Source: Opisthorchis felineus
Taxonomy: Eukaryota > Platyhelminthes > Trematoda > Opisthorchiida > Opisthorchiidae
Reading direction: 5' to 3'
Assembly (NCBI GenBank): GCA_004794785.1
Contig: SJOL01006407.1
Location: 242,258-306,257, forward strand
Length of the DNA stretch: 64,000 bases
This document shows, piece after piece, positions 47,401 to 60,895 of the stretch. The position numbers and the translations under genes are program-made. Each line of letters opens with the position of its first letter. Positions within the stretch are counted from its first letter, which is position 1. The notes beneath the pieces were generated by a model. The model saw nothing but the letters and a program-made list of their open reading frames with translations. It was not told the DNA's origin and did not search any database.

Positions 47401-48030
47401 CCCCCATTCAGATACAGATCTTGATTGAATCTATCAATGTAACAGCGCAGTCCAGAAAGGCGCAGTCATAAGGCAAAGCATAATTCGCACGCCATAGATA
47501 CCACGGCCCATTGCGACCGACCACTAAACGCGTGAGCAGTAAAGTACGAAAAATTTGGGCTCGTCCCGAGCGGTTTGAGATGTATAACTGAATTGTGCCC
47601 TTGCGTACGTGTTTTTGGTGGAAAAACATGCATCGATTGAAAGAGAGAACAAGGTCTGAGCATGAGTTACCTTTGCTCAATTGGACCTAGAGCACGGACG
47701 TTAAATGTAGCATTGTATAACGGGTCCGTCCAATTTAATGAGGACTTATTTTTGTTTGTTTTATTTCGCAGCTCAGATACAAGGGGGCAGTTAGGTAACT
47801 GAGAGCTAAATGAATAAGAAAGACCTGGGTTGGGAAATTGTGGGGTAGAGTCAGTGAATGAGAAGATATTTCCAGGTTGCCCTGACCGAAAAAGGGATTT
47901 GACTGAGATACCTCCTCTTTGGCCTTACTCAAATGTCTAAACCACAAAGCAGTGGAAGAATATGGGATTTTTCTGGGGACCTCTTCCCTAGCCTTTGACA
48001 GTCTTCGCAAATGGAAGGCTCAGGGATCTT
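47401..48030 (-). pseudogene. Endonuclease remnant of a second RTE-type element
   Basis: On the minus strand a Ser/Pro-rich lead (from about 48030) continues through SELRNKTNKNKSSLNWTD and PLYNATFNVRALGPIEQR to a stop. In the next frame come THAQTLFSLSIDACFSTKNT and a later GVRIMLCLMTAPFWTALLH. These match, block by block, the start of the RTE endonuclease (ATFNVRTL, then L-S-IDVCC-SETR, then GVG-VLS-RA--ALLDWI) also seen at 21.9-22.2 kb. The catalytic Glu is replaced by Lys (STKNT). The rest of the domain, with the DxN and SDH boxes, was not found. The relic is old and truncated. Confidence 0.6.
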
Positions 48031-51000
48031 CATCTGGCAGCGCAGCTTTGGGCTTCCTGGCATGGCTGGACCTCCATGAACTGAGTTCCAGTCAGTATAG
48101 ACCATATACTCTGTTAACGAACTGGAAGTTCTTCAAGTATGATTTCGTTTTTCGAAAAATATAGGCTGTATTTGAATGCAGAGAAGCACTACGTGGCATT
48201 ACCATTCTTGATGGTTAGCACTGCTCATTTTGTGAACCTCTAGATGAGAATTACCCAATTCTTCGGGATGAGTTTCACTACTCGGGAATCAGTTGCAAGT
48301 AGCCGATCATTGTATTGATTAGCCTAAATTGGGATAGCATATGGCTCCAAACGATTCACATCATATAATCGCTCCTTCGCGGTCAAACGGTACTGTCCAA
48401 ATTCTGTATGTATTTTTGGATTGAAGACACATATCTGAGTAAGAGGGCCTCTTAAGCCTTTTCGTTGATAGTCTGTTACATACACATAACCAGACCTTAG
48501 AAAACCCGCATAAATATTTCGAAGGTTGCATGTTTAATCTACACGAATAAATCGTCTGGTTGCAGTAATGATGATGCTTTCGCTTTTTGGCCGTAGGCTA
48601 GCTATGCTTTTAGCAGGAGACTGAGGGTTTAAACTGCACATTCTTTTTAACTAACTAGCTGTGGAAAATTTTGTTTTGTGATATTTTACTACCACTTTGA
48701 CGTAGACACATCCGTTTTGAGCATGAAACAGCAGATGATAACGACGGATCCAGCAAGTGCAATTCGGTGACGGAGAGGCGAAGATGAAGATTTCTTGGCA
48801 AGAGAGTATACAACAACTACGAAAATACAAAATCTTTTATGGATGCATGAAGCGTCTTACGTATTTCTAAGACTTTTTGATCAATACTGGTTAGCTTTCA
48901 CTGAACAAAGGATAAGCTAGGCTCTGTTTGTGCAGTTATTAAAGATTTGCAGACTTTTATTGCCATCTAAAATTGCAACCTCCTGATAACAGCCACCATT
49001 GCCATGTTCTATGGAAAACCATACATTTGTGAATGAATGCACTTTCCTTGTAAAGTGTGACAGTGCCGGCGTGTCCACTGTGGGCTAATAATATACTGGT
49101 AACACACGATTCACCTAAAAGATGACTGGATGTCAAATCCCCGTAAGAAGAATTTTATGCACTGTTCGTTTTCTCAAAGTAAGAGCAAAGTTCGAGCTTA
49201 GTGCTGTTTCAGCTCCGCAAAGAGCAAAATTGATCGCACCCAGACAACCAGAAGAATTTCCAGATGAGAGCTAGATGGACGCCTAGTTTTAATATTCCGA
49301 CACGCAATCTAGCGTTTTGACCAGCTCTTACCTACCTAATCAACAAAGCACTATGTAGGACGATTCGACTGACGACGATATATGCAATAGTGTTGTCGCA
49401 CTCAGTGGGTCAGTCGTCAAATATGCGACCAGATCTACCAGCACTGCTTTCAGTAGAAACCGCTGAACTATTATAAAGGTTTGTCTGGAGTGCTGACAGA
49501 TTGGTTGATAATCGCCTTACTTGTGTGAAGGGACACATTTTCAATGTTTTCATCAAGCGAAATGCTTTACCATCAGCAGAAGCCGATCTGCTTTTATTTT
49601 AAACGGCTGAATGAAAATTTATTGGACACCTTTGATCAACATATAAGTAAATGGAAAACATTTCCTTACAACCTGAAATAAGGAAACCATTGACTAACCA
49701 CGTAGACATCAGGACGTGAATATGGATTGTATCACTAAGTCAAACACTATACACTAATCGGCTCACAAATTCAAAGCATATTAAAGGAAACAAGTGAGCA
49801 CCCGTTCCTTCCTCACGTTTGTCAGTGCGTTCAGCTAGCCATATACTGGATAACTCGGATAAGCGTCATATGCGTCCACCGAAGGAAACAAATAATTATT
49901 CGAATTACACTATAATAAGAAAATCAAATGGTGTAATGTCCTTTTGATCGCTGAATGGGTGAATATTTTAGTTGTACAATTTTATCTGTATCACTCACTT
50001 AGGTTCCTACAATTTCCACTGATGTTCAACCAGGATAAGCTATGTCAAACCAGAATAAAAACTTCAAAATTGTGCTCGAGAGTTTCCGGCCGAATTATAC
50101 TCATTTTGCATAATAAGGCATTTTGTTTGAAATAAAATATGCTTTTTACCGTCATTGTGATACGCCAGGAAGTCGAGCAGATTAGACCACGACAGTCAAG
50201 GAGGGAGGAGTTTGGTTTCCGCTTAAATCAGTGTTATAATCCTCAAAAGATTTGCGTTCAGTGGTTTGTGTTCAAGAAACTGAAGTTTGATTGACTTATC
50301 CGTTCATCTGACTTAATTTATCCTACCTGACTTCGAGTGTAATGGTTGCATTCTGAAAGAAAAGAGATTACTGTAGGAGTGAGTAGATCCACACCAATAA
50401 TTTTCAGTCTTGTTTGCATCAAACCTACCCTTTTCTGCTTCGCCAACAATGTAGCTGCTATCAATTTTATGGCAAAAGAATTTTCATGATTACACTAGTT
50501 ATCGCACTCATGCAGCAAGGCTGCACCACCGGAATGAGGTGTCCAAAATTCCATTCATGTCAGCACCAGTGTGAGAACATTGGAAGGATATCTCACCAAA
50601 AATGGGTTTTGGTATTTCCGGTAAGCAAAGAAATAGATCAGAGACAATGTTTATTGCATTGGTAATCAGTTTCACATTGGATGAGTGCAAATTATTGATG
50701 AAAATTGTCGGGAAACTTCGAATCTTTAAATTTCCTGCGAGTCTCCTGAGCATCTCATTCGCGGGACGTCTTCAAGCTAAAAACCAATGTTTCGGGATTC
50801 ACGTCGGTGGAATTCGCAAAAGTTTTTAAGTAATCTATGGTCCTCTGACTGGAAGTGTTTGTTATAATTGTGGTGTTTTGACCATCTACTTGGAGAGCCT
50901 GTTCCCACTTTATGATTTTACTCCATATATAAATTTGTGGTGATTTGTGACAAGGATCGCTTTACAAGAATGCTTTTTAGATATGCAGAAGCCACAACAC

Positions 51001-53700
51001 AAAACATCTGAAATAGAGTAGGTGGTTTATTTTATGAAGACTATCCAAAAAGTTTTGGGTAACGGGATGCACTCCGTCAGGAAACAAACAAAATTAGTGG
51101 AGTTCTGCTACCAAGAGTGTATTTCTCTGTGTATTCATACAATATTACTAAAGAGAACTTTGGAACCGCTTTAGAGTTTTGGTTGCAGATTAATCAAAGC
51201 TGTATTTGCATTTATTTTCTCTGAGAAGACAACGCACCCTGCACCAAACGCTGAACAATATATTATTGACGCTTAAGATCTACAACCTAGTTGATGCTGG
51301 CTGATGATATCCAGCTGATTTACACTTTAATGCGTCCTTGGATTGTCACTATTCTGTTGTCACTCATTTCAACGGCCATGCTTGTATTATTGATTATTAT
51401 TATTGATCATTATTCGCTTGTTTTATTTCTTTCTTTATTATTATTTATCATTTATTATTGTTTATCATTTATAACTCAGCCATTGATTGTGCAACAAGGA
51501 GTCCTTACATATGGAAAATGTGGTTTTCAGTGTTCACGCAGAATAGCGGGACACTAACACGTGGACCTTAGAATGTGTTTAAAGGGCATGCATGTTTTTA
51601 TTGCATAAAATTCCCTAATTTAAGAGGACTTTGTGATGAGAAAAAAGGACGCTGTTGTGAAAGGTAGTTCCAACTCTAAAATGCGCCTAGAAACTGGGAG
51701 CAGGACTGTGTTGGGCTTTTTTGAAAGTGTTTAACCAACAGTGCAGTAGTCTGGGCAGTAGCTCATAAACCTGAAAAAGCATACATCTACGGTTTTGGTA
51801 TTAGACAAAGTATTTGTAGTAACCTTGATTATTATTCATGAACTGTCACTCAGCCCATGACAGGTCATTAGTCACAACAGGCCTGTGCATATATTAGAGG
51901 AAATAAGGATCCCATTTAGACAAGGCCTGGAGAGAGACAGGTTGTTGCTATTTAGGTTCATGAGGGAAAAATTTGTCATTCTGTTGATCTTTCCACCAAG
52001 CTCAGCAAATGGCTTGAAAATATCTAGTCACCAAAGAAGGAGACATAATCAGTGTGAGGTGTTGATGTGTGGTAGTGCGTAGTGTTGACGTCAGAGTTGG
52101 AGAAGTAGCGTTTGCATGCTAATTACCGAGCTCAGCAAACAGGGCTGCATCAGAATAACATCACAAACACTATCGGACAAAATCTGCGGCAAGTTTTCAG
52201 CTACTAATAAAATAGAAAAATGTGTAAAACCTTAAGTGCTTCACGGATTTTCGTGATACCTCTTGTAAGCGCAGCCCAAGAGGAAGAAGCTGATCTCATA
52301 GACAACTAGACTAACTTCAAATTGGAAGTTTCAGCAAGATTTTGATTCCCTACCTGATGTTACCCTCATGACTCGGAATAATACTAATTGATTATTGCAC
52401 TCGTTTTAGAATGACATAGATGAGATATAAGAAAAGATGTGGGCATGTCCAGTGGACCTCTGTGAATGATGATATTCAGACAAATGGTAGATCACTTTAC
52501 TAACTTATCACGTTGGTGTAACAGGCACTGACATTTCATCAGTTTAGGCTGCTAGTTACACATTTGGAATACAAGCAAAACGGGATGGACATTTGTTCAT
52601 TGACCGTATAGGATCTACGAGAAAATTTGGGAAGATATTTGACGGAATGCACCTTTACCAGCCAAAGCTTGATCTTCAGCCTACAGAAATCAGTTAGTGA
52701 AACCTCTTGGTTTGGTATGAGAGAATTCGTATTTTAATAAAACAACTGACCAATTTGAGATAAGCCAAAGACAAATAGGCGTAAGGAATTTCCGTACCAC
52801 AACACACTAACAATGAACATGTTTTTGTGGGAGGCACACTTGTTCTACAAGTCCGACTGGTTATTTTTGGAGCTAATTACATTGTTGTGCACGCCTAAGC
52901 CGCACAGAATGCGTTCCTGACAGGTTGCTGCCGACTAAGATTCTGTCGCGTGTCCGGGCGTACCCTCATCCTGATAGGAAGTAGCGCTGAACGTTATCAT
53001 TTCTGATATAACGATGTGCACATGAGGCCAAGATACTTTTATCTTACGGAATTTCATTAGGTCTGAGGCAATGGTTACAAGTTCAAACCATACTCCGTAA
53101 AGTAACCGAAAAAAGTCAGTTTCATTTTACTTAGTCATGTTTGAAAATATTGTGTCTCAGTTGAATACAGTGCATATAAATGAGGTTTTTAACCCCAATT
53201 TTATAGCCTCCATAGGTTTGTCAGATTTCTCGCATGACTTGTGTACTGACAAAATAATGCGTTTTTCATTTAGGTAGCCTATGTTCTTCCCCACATTACT
53301 TTATTCAGGTCAGCACATTAAGTTCCTTTAAGTTCCCATGATCTCGGTCCATTCGGACGCTTGTATGATCCGAAAGCCTCGCAGCCACACGTTGATTTCA
53401 GTGGTCTGAAGGTACCTGAACTATCACTTTATCCTTGTTTCAAGCTGGGATCAAACATTCATAGCATTGTCTCCCCCAAAAAACTAATAACCGCATGTTT
53501 AAAATGACGTGTTGTCTATGGTATACAGTTTTAAACATTACTGAACACAAACGGATGACACTGAATCGGATTTGCCGGTCAACACTGGTCAAAGAGCTTA
53601 AACTCTTCGCCCATTATGAGAGAAACAGAAAGTTGGCTTGAGTGCGAATGTGACGCTACGTGAAGCATGCATATTTCCCTAGAAACTAAAGTAGTGAGAT
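48031..53700. other. Anonymous non-coding DNA
   Basis: No gene recognised. It includes a T/A-rich simple-repeat tract (51384-51474) made of TTA, TTAT and TTTA units, and a possible B-box-like string near 53075. Confidence 0.5.
51384..51474. repeat. TTA/TTAT-rich simple-sequence tract
   Basis: About 90 bp of irregular TTA, TTAT, CATT and TTTC units, for example TTGATTATTATTATTGATC and TTTATTATTATTTATC. It is degenerate, with no constant period. Confidence 0.8.
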
Positions 53701-56640
53701 CAGTGGGTCAGTGCTCAGGTGGCTGTTATTGGAATATCAATGGGCACTGGCTCCATCTTCTTACACCAATGCTTTGGCCTCAAGCGCGGATTTCCCAAGT
53801 TTCAACGGGTGGTTTACTACCCCCGGGGGAATTACCATGGTAATACTATCTGGTGGATTTTCGTTAGCGCGCCAGTTAAGTGAGAGCGGATAATCAGGTG
53901 GCAAACAAGCAGTGGGACTTATTGGTAGTATTGGCGTCTTGTAGTGTAACAATAAGAAATCTTCACGGACTTACATTTGGTAGACGCTGACTTGAGATAG
54001 AAGGAAATCACCACAGAAATTCACTGAGGCTTCGATGGTGATTTAGAGTGATCAGGCTGGTAAGTCACAGTTCTAATCTCTCTAATACATGCTGAAATGC
54101 AAGTTGCACAGCTCCAGATGGCTTTGGTTTAAAACTATACGACTACTTCAAATGACAGCCTGCGTCCGCCCAAGTTTCAAGAAAATCAAACATGGTGCCC
54201 TCTGTTTACTGTACCAAAGCCCTTCATGAGTGTTACCAGCAGGCTGTAAAACAGGGTGGCGTCATTCCCGACAATTTTCTCGTAACTTACGCGTTGTAAA
54301 TCAAGAGTGAACGATGCACAGGAATCTACGTTGTTTCTCAGGTCTCTTTTCTCCCAAAATGTCATGGTTGAGAGAATTGAGTTTGAACATATAAATGCAC
54401 AATAACCAAATGGTCACAGACTGTGAACCAAGTGCATTTCATGCGTTTCCACAATGTTTTAGCAATTGTTTAGGGTTTGCGTCCATTGATTTCCCTTTGT
54501 GAAAGCCACAAATTTTTAAGGCGGCTGGGATTCTTCTCAAAACTCCTAGATGAATTCAGGCATTTCACATTTAACGGTTTTCTATTGCGTGCTTTGCTTA
54601 GTTAAGTTCGTACTGATTTTTTTCATGGGAAAAGTTGGAAAGAAAAACGTCGATGACTTGAAGCTGCGCACCCCAATCTTTTAAATATCTCGTTTATCAA
54701 GAAGAATATCGGAAAACTGCTGCCAAAAATTAATCCCTGACAAAATAGGAAGCAACGTTTACCGGCGTGTGGTATGTAACTATCGCCCATTGACGTGGAT
54801 ATTTTCAGAGAAATATATGAGAAAAGCAAGGCAAATCCGGATACATAGTGCTTTAATAAATGATAAATGGCAAATTGATAAATGATCGATAAGAAATAGC
54901 AATATAGGACACCATTGCTAGCTGGACTTTATTCGGTTTGACTACTTGTTTTAAACAGCTTTATTCTTCCCTTATTCGGGGTTAATGAATCAGGAAGTGG
55001 TATCCCTTTCATCGTGTAAGACTGAAGAGTGTTAGCTTGCGCCAGCATAAAATGCAAACAACACCCAAGTGAACTATTTCATTGAAATGCCTAGATGGGA
55101 AAGGCATGGCCCAAAATTGTGGAGGCAACTTGGAGACAATCCTTCCTAACCGGTCTACTGTGAGTGTGAGACATCCACGCTGACAAACGAGAACTTCTGA
55201 CGGACATCCAGCATTTATTAAGTCCACTAAATGTTGGAAATTTCGGAGATTTTTCTGGCTGCAAGTAACTAGTTCACTTGCCCGAACAAGGTTTGTGTCA
55301 GAAGCAAAAAGCCGCCCAGCAATTAATCCATGGACGGTAATTTTGATTGATCTGAATTCCGATAAAAATTGGGAGTAGGACTAACTCAATTTGACAGTAA
55401 TAAAGTAATTTCATTCGTTCCAAACGTTTTGAAATAGCATACGACTTTCTTCGGACAGCGGTTTTTGTTTAGGAAAACAGCCGGATTGCCCTAGAAACCA
55501 AGTTCTTGTCAGTGATGACTCGCGATATGTCATGTAAAATAGCTTGATCATGTTTATAGGGTATATATATTTTGTGGTTACCGTCCAGGCGCAATTCAGT
55601 GTTTTCAATTGGCGTATGACGTAAATCGTTTCTATGCAAAGGAAAGCCACTGTGAAAAAAAGCATGCGTTTCAACACCAGGGGAACTAAGTTACCTCCGA
55701 CCACGGAAAGCAATAAAGCAGACACTCCCTTTCCCAGAAAAGCCAAAAATGTGTGAGACGAAGTGAAACAGTCTTTAAAATACATATTTTCCCTCTGTCT
55801 TGTTTCATCTGTTCACCGAGATCAGAAGTAGAACACATTTTGTCCTTCCGCTGTGGCCGAACTAATGTTCAAGCCAGCAGAATTTGGGGAGCGCAACCGA
55901 AACGCAAATTTCGATATTAGTTTTCTTCTCCTGAAGCACGTCATCCGCAGTCCACAGATAGTATTCGGTTGATTCTTTTTATCAAGAAGCCTTGGTTCAT
56001 TGTCATAAATTATAGTCCAATACTCCTCAGTGCGATGTGTGCGAATAGACCTAAAAATACACATGCACCCGTAGTGATGTTACTAGTTAGCTTAGCAACA
56101 CTAAAATAAGTTAACTCCACTTATGTTCATTATTAAATACACCAAATTCAAGTTTTTGTTGATGCCAGAGCTTTTATGTTTACCCGTAAACCGGATACAA
56201 AATACTTCCCAATCTGGGGTGTTGATTCATCTAAGTATTCAGGATGATGCCGGCAAGTTCAAAGACAAAATGACTAAATTTGATCTAGAATTCGACATTT
56301 CCCTCGAGTTGCTCCTTGGGCGCATGATAATTTATTATACTTATAACGTAATTTCTACGTTGTACACGCGGGTCAGGTGGAGAAGTTTTCAGACATCAGC
56401 AACTGCAAAGGATCAATTATTTTTGACAGTCTGAACAGTTCTAATTCCTTTGCTGCTTAGTGGTGTGTCGGTTTCTCTCTGCCTGTTCGCAATATTGGTG
56501 TTAACTTCCTCACTAATAGTTTTAATTTGCTTTCAGACTGAACTTCATATGTAACTTTTCAGAAACACTCGAATGTGCTCAACAATAGCGGGTTAGAAGC
56601 CTCGTCTAAAAAACCCTAATGGTCTTTTGATGAATTTATC
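53701..56640. other. Anonymous non-coding DNA
   Basis: Two perfect palindromes sit side by side at 53820-53844. Overlapping frames at 53711-53952 include ITMVIPPGVVNHPLKLGKSA on the minus strand, which reads like protein but which I cannot assign. A 124-codon minus-strand frame (55411-55785) has hydrophobic stretches but no recognisable domain. Nothing else was seen. Confidence 0.45.
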
Positions 56641-56779
56641 ATTGCTGGATTCATGTGGACAGTATGATGTGGCATTATCTCCATTACCAGTTTGAAGGAT
56701 TCGGTGAAGCTGATATAGATGCAGCACTATATTATGCGTCTTTGACCTCAGGAACACAGTTGGACACTAGTCAATATAT

Positions 56780-56882
56780 GGCTAGAATATGGATGCTGCC
56801 GAGATGCACAGGGTGCTAATCAAAGTTGGTAGGTTACTGCGAGCTCGTCGCTGCCTACTTACATACTTACTTACTTACCTCC
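56780..56882 (+). repeat. (CTTA)n tail, possible retroelement 3' end
   Basis: A short (CTTA) microsatellite at 56854-56880 follows GGTAGGTTACTGCGAGCTCG and TCGCTGCC. GC-richer sequence leading straight into a four-base tandem tail looks like the 3' end of a non-LTR element. There is no protein homology upstream that I can name, so this is a suggestion only. Confidence 0.35.
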
Positions 56883-59800
56883 AACAGCTACGCGGTAGAC
56901 ATTCAAATTTTTATCAGTCGATAACTTCAGACATCTCAGGAAAATGGAACCTTTGGCTTCTGCAACAAATAAATCTATAGCAAGTTCGTTGTTTTCTGTA
57001 GATACCGGTGTCATAGTGACCAGTTTAAGTGAGCAGTGCACTTGACGCGTAAATTTGCATATTCTGTTAAGCGTTATTTATGTATATTTGCCGTGAACTT
57101 GTGGCAAAAACAATTTGCTGTCACTGGGAAGTCAGATTAGAGGAATGAATTTGTGCGCGAATGTTGCTCCAACTCACTTTAACAAGCAAGGTCTCCAAGA
57201 AATGCCGGTTTGGCTGAAATTCGTTGCTTTTACATTAGCCTTTCTAAAAACAGAGTTTCAACAAACAACTAAGCAGCTGAATTAACCAGAAAAATATGTC
57301 AAATATTCCCAGCATTACACCGGTTATTGTGACTGTGCAAAAGACTAACCACCGAATTCTCTAATGGTCCGTAGTTTTGTGCAGAGAGAGAGAGGGGCCC
57401 AGTCTTCAACAAGAATCGTGGTCACCATTTGTGAAGAAATGCATAATAGCATATTTGTATAGGCCCCAAACATAGATGCTATTTAAACTTAACCAATCTA
57501 GCTGACCAGCAGTCTGAACTTTAAATAGGCATTGCGCCCATCCATAAAAAAGAACCGAAAATATAAGGTAACTATTATCATTCGGAAGCCCGTCGATTTA
57601 ATTTCTCACTTCAAGCATCACTAGTCGTGGTGACAGCTTATAATAACATATTGTTTCAATACTTACTTGACTTGGCAAAAGATGCATTGAATTATGTTGC
57701 AGCTAGGACATATGCGCATGCTATTTTGACTCCAAAAAACATCGGTTGCATGAGTTGTATAAAGGCAAAGGGCCCGATTCTAACCAGATGGTGCTTCAAG
57801 TGAAGTGATTAAATTCGATATTGTAAAACCGTGCATTTAAGGACAAATAAACTAAGAAGAAGGACCCATTTTTATAAGAATTAACGAGAAAGTATGCAAA
57901 GGTTCACGTCACCAAACGGTGTACTGTTTGATTATGAGTGCATGAAAAGAAATGTAATGACAAATGTAATATTTGTTAACCACGCTTTAGAAAATTGCAG
58001 AAAAGTAACAACGTTAAAGATGCTAATCAGCCCGACCAGAATTTTAATTTTTCTCTTTTCATTCTCCTCCTTTTTAACAACGAGGTATTTTACAGAAACT
58101 AGAAAGCCTGCGAGTGCAAAACTGCATTTGTTTACAAGCAAAGTCAGTACACTGCAGCATGGTAAAACGTATTTCTTAAGATTTTCATTGTTTATCTGCA
58201 TCTTTGTGATTTGAGGTTTAACTACAAGGATATGCTGTTCACGAATTGGTCGAAAATGTTCATCTTTGGGTATTCCGTTTCTAAGCAGTCATTATCCACG
58301 CAAGAGGGATATTTAGGTAGCGGTAACTAGGCCTAAAATGCGCCGTTTGATTTTAAGCTGTTCAAAATAAATGTAAAGTTTAGCTATGTTCTCTCAACTT
58401 CACTGGTCTCCTTTAAATTTAGTTGTTAGTTAAGAGTGCACATCTTTTGAACAACTCGCCCGTCTTAAGAAAATCCTCATTTTTTGTTAAATATACATAC
58501 AGAAATAACTCTAGAAGTGGAAGTCACGAGCAAGGGGCCTTATGGTCTCTCCTACAAAGCGGTCCACTTCAGGGATTTGGCAACTAATCGTTACTAAAGG
58601 ACAATGCCACTGCTAACTTTGCGGCCACGTAGTCCCTCTTTTCAGAGAGTGTTTGTATGAAAAGAAATCCCACTGTAGGCGATCAGAGAAAAGTAAGTGA
58701 ATTTGCTCCAATATGGGACCGTAGAGCTTGAACCCAAGAGTGATAAGGTGCCATCCATGGGCGTGGGTGTTGTTATTTTTGCTGCGGGAGAGTCATTCTA
58801 GTGTTGTTCAGGCTACCTAGATTCTAGGTTATAAGTTGCACCATTCATGCGCATACATTATTTGTGGTTTAGATTAGTAACGTCCTTATGATTAATGTGC
58901 TATTGATATCTAGGTAGTTGAGGAAAAATCGTTGTGTATGTCTCATGAAGCTAAGGCGCTGCGGAAATCCGTCGAAATTTGTATGTTTTCCACGGCTCGA
59001 GTGGAATGCGCAGCTCAATATTACGGGACATTTCACCTGCTTGATTAACTTAGGGCCATGAATCTTAGTCGTCTTTTGGCGATAAGCTTAGCAGAACCAG
59101 GTCGTTGTTCTTGTCACTGTAGATATGCCACTCTGTTTTGCGCTGACCATTAAATAAATCTAAGCGAATCTCTTATATACATCTAAGTCACTTGGAAAAG
59201 CAAACCCGAACGGTAGATCAAGAATATTCCATGAAACAATGATTTTTTATGGAGTGGAGTTTGCAGTCATGTCTTTAGAGAATCATGGATCATTGAGAGA
59301 TGACGTGTTTGTTTTCCTGTAAGTGTAGTTACAACGCCCTAAATTTGGATCACGGCTCATGTGACTTGTTTGTCTACAGACATGGAGAATTTTTGGATTT
59401 ATCAGATAATAGACATTTTCGGAGTACACTTCCTGTCAGTTCGATGTAATTGCATTTTTAAGTCATGATTGTATGATACGGTTCTCCCTAACTTTCACCT
59501 TCATACATTCCATCTAAACATTCGGTTCCAACTCCGTACTGCCAAACTGACATGTTCTGTCTTCTGCTTCGACTGATTATCAAACTCTGCGATCATGCGT
59601 GTCAACTGCGCAACTTGGCATACACTTCCTCTAGCCAGACGTCACTGTCAGGTGGACTGCGGGTAACTTTCCATACCTGGATGTATCAAGTTAGTGCTAC
59701 CCATCCCAATCATGCAATCACAACCATTTTTGCTGACCAGTGAACCCGCATACATGAGAAAGTAGACAGGGCCACCATATTATTCTCCAGCAATGAGGTC

Positions 59801-60464
59801 ACATCTCAACAAAAGTAAAACAATGAAGGCAGAACTGGCGTTGAAAGGCTCAAGAGTAAGTCTCGAAAACCTCGGTTTGAATGCTGTCGTCAATCTCTGA
59901 ACTAAATAGAGAAAGTTCGATGGATTTTGACTATGTTATTGAACGAATTTCCGGATGACACGGTGCCGTACAGATCCATTCTTGCCCTACCGGCCATAGG
60001 TGTGAACGGACCATCACCTGTACCCTCTACATAATCGTTTTCAGGTCTTGTCACTGGAATAGTCAATCGAGAAACAATTCCACTCACATGACACTAAGTT
60101 GACGGGTGTGCTTTATCACTTCCCAGTGAGGAATGTTGGAAAGCATCCTTAACGAGCAACCATATTTGGCGAAGAAGTCACCGGTGGTAAATGTATTTAG
60201 TCTGGCGCAGTGTATATTTATTAAAATCCATACCGGATTCTTATCAGGAAAGTAATGACGCAGGTCACATATAACCGAATAAAAAGAGTAAACATACAGT
60301 ATCCTTTGATTGGTCACCCGTAAATAAATCATAGCGTAGAGTCTTTTGGAATTTTACCGGTTTCTGATTTTTCGAGATATTTTTGAGATGGATTAGAGTC
60401 ACGTTTCTCCAACAGAATAAAAACGGACTTTTGTTTCCAATCAATTAAAAAAAGTTCGGAACTC
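56883..60464. other. Anonymous non-coding DNA
   Basis: No gene recognised. The longest open frame is 106 codons (57894-58214) and is AT-rich without domain features. Confidence 0.5.
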
Positions 60465-60504
60465 AATGAGAAGTCATCGTTTCCAAAGAGCTCGGTAAAC
60501 AATC

Positions 60505-60565
60505 GGTAGTTTTTAACTGGGTAACGTTTCGCTGTTGACACAGAAGCTTCATCAGGCCAAGTGAG
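60505..60565 (-). ncRNA. Hammerhead-like motif in the 3' region of PLE copy 1
   Basis: On the minus strand CTGATGA (60555-60549) is followed by an 18-base hairpin segment (stem CTGT/ACAG or GCT/AGC) and GAAACGTT (60530-60523). The flanks ACTTGGC (5') and ACCCAGT (3') pair at five of seven positions as stem I. With the GCTCAGT of copy 2 the match is six of seven. Stem III would be one pair with a two- or three-base loop, the minimal form reported for Penelope-like elements. The exact cleavage base is ambiguous. It could be a decayed ribozyme. Confidence 0.5.
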
Positions 60566-60895
60566 CGGGTCATCAAGTTGGTCATGTTTTAAGGCAGACG
60601 GAGAACCAGTCAGTAAGACGTCTTCATTTTAGCGTACAATTAACGGCTCTTGTCGAATAGCGTGGTTGCCAAAATCTTGCGTTGATTGGTTGGGGGAGTC
60701 TCAAATTAGTTCCGATCGGTTCTGGTTCCTTAATCTTCCACTTCAAGATGCTTCAGTTGATGATTCAATTTGTGTACCACTGGTAGGTTTCGTTGGTCTT
60801 CGTAGACTTATGTGGGTTACGACAAGTAAGTTGGGGCGAGGGAAGGTTGGTGAGGTTAAGTGCAATTCAGATGATGAATACTCCACCAACACATA

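Noticed and set aside
55411..55785. 124-codon minus-strand frame with hydrophobic stretches
   Set aside because: The hydrophobicity follows from T-rich codons; no homology or signal layout was seen.
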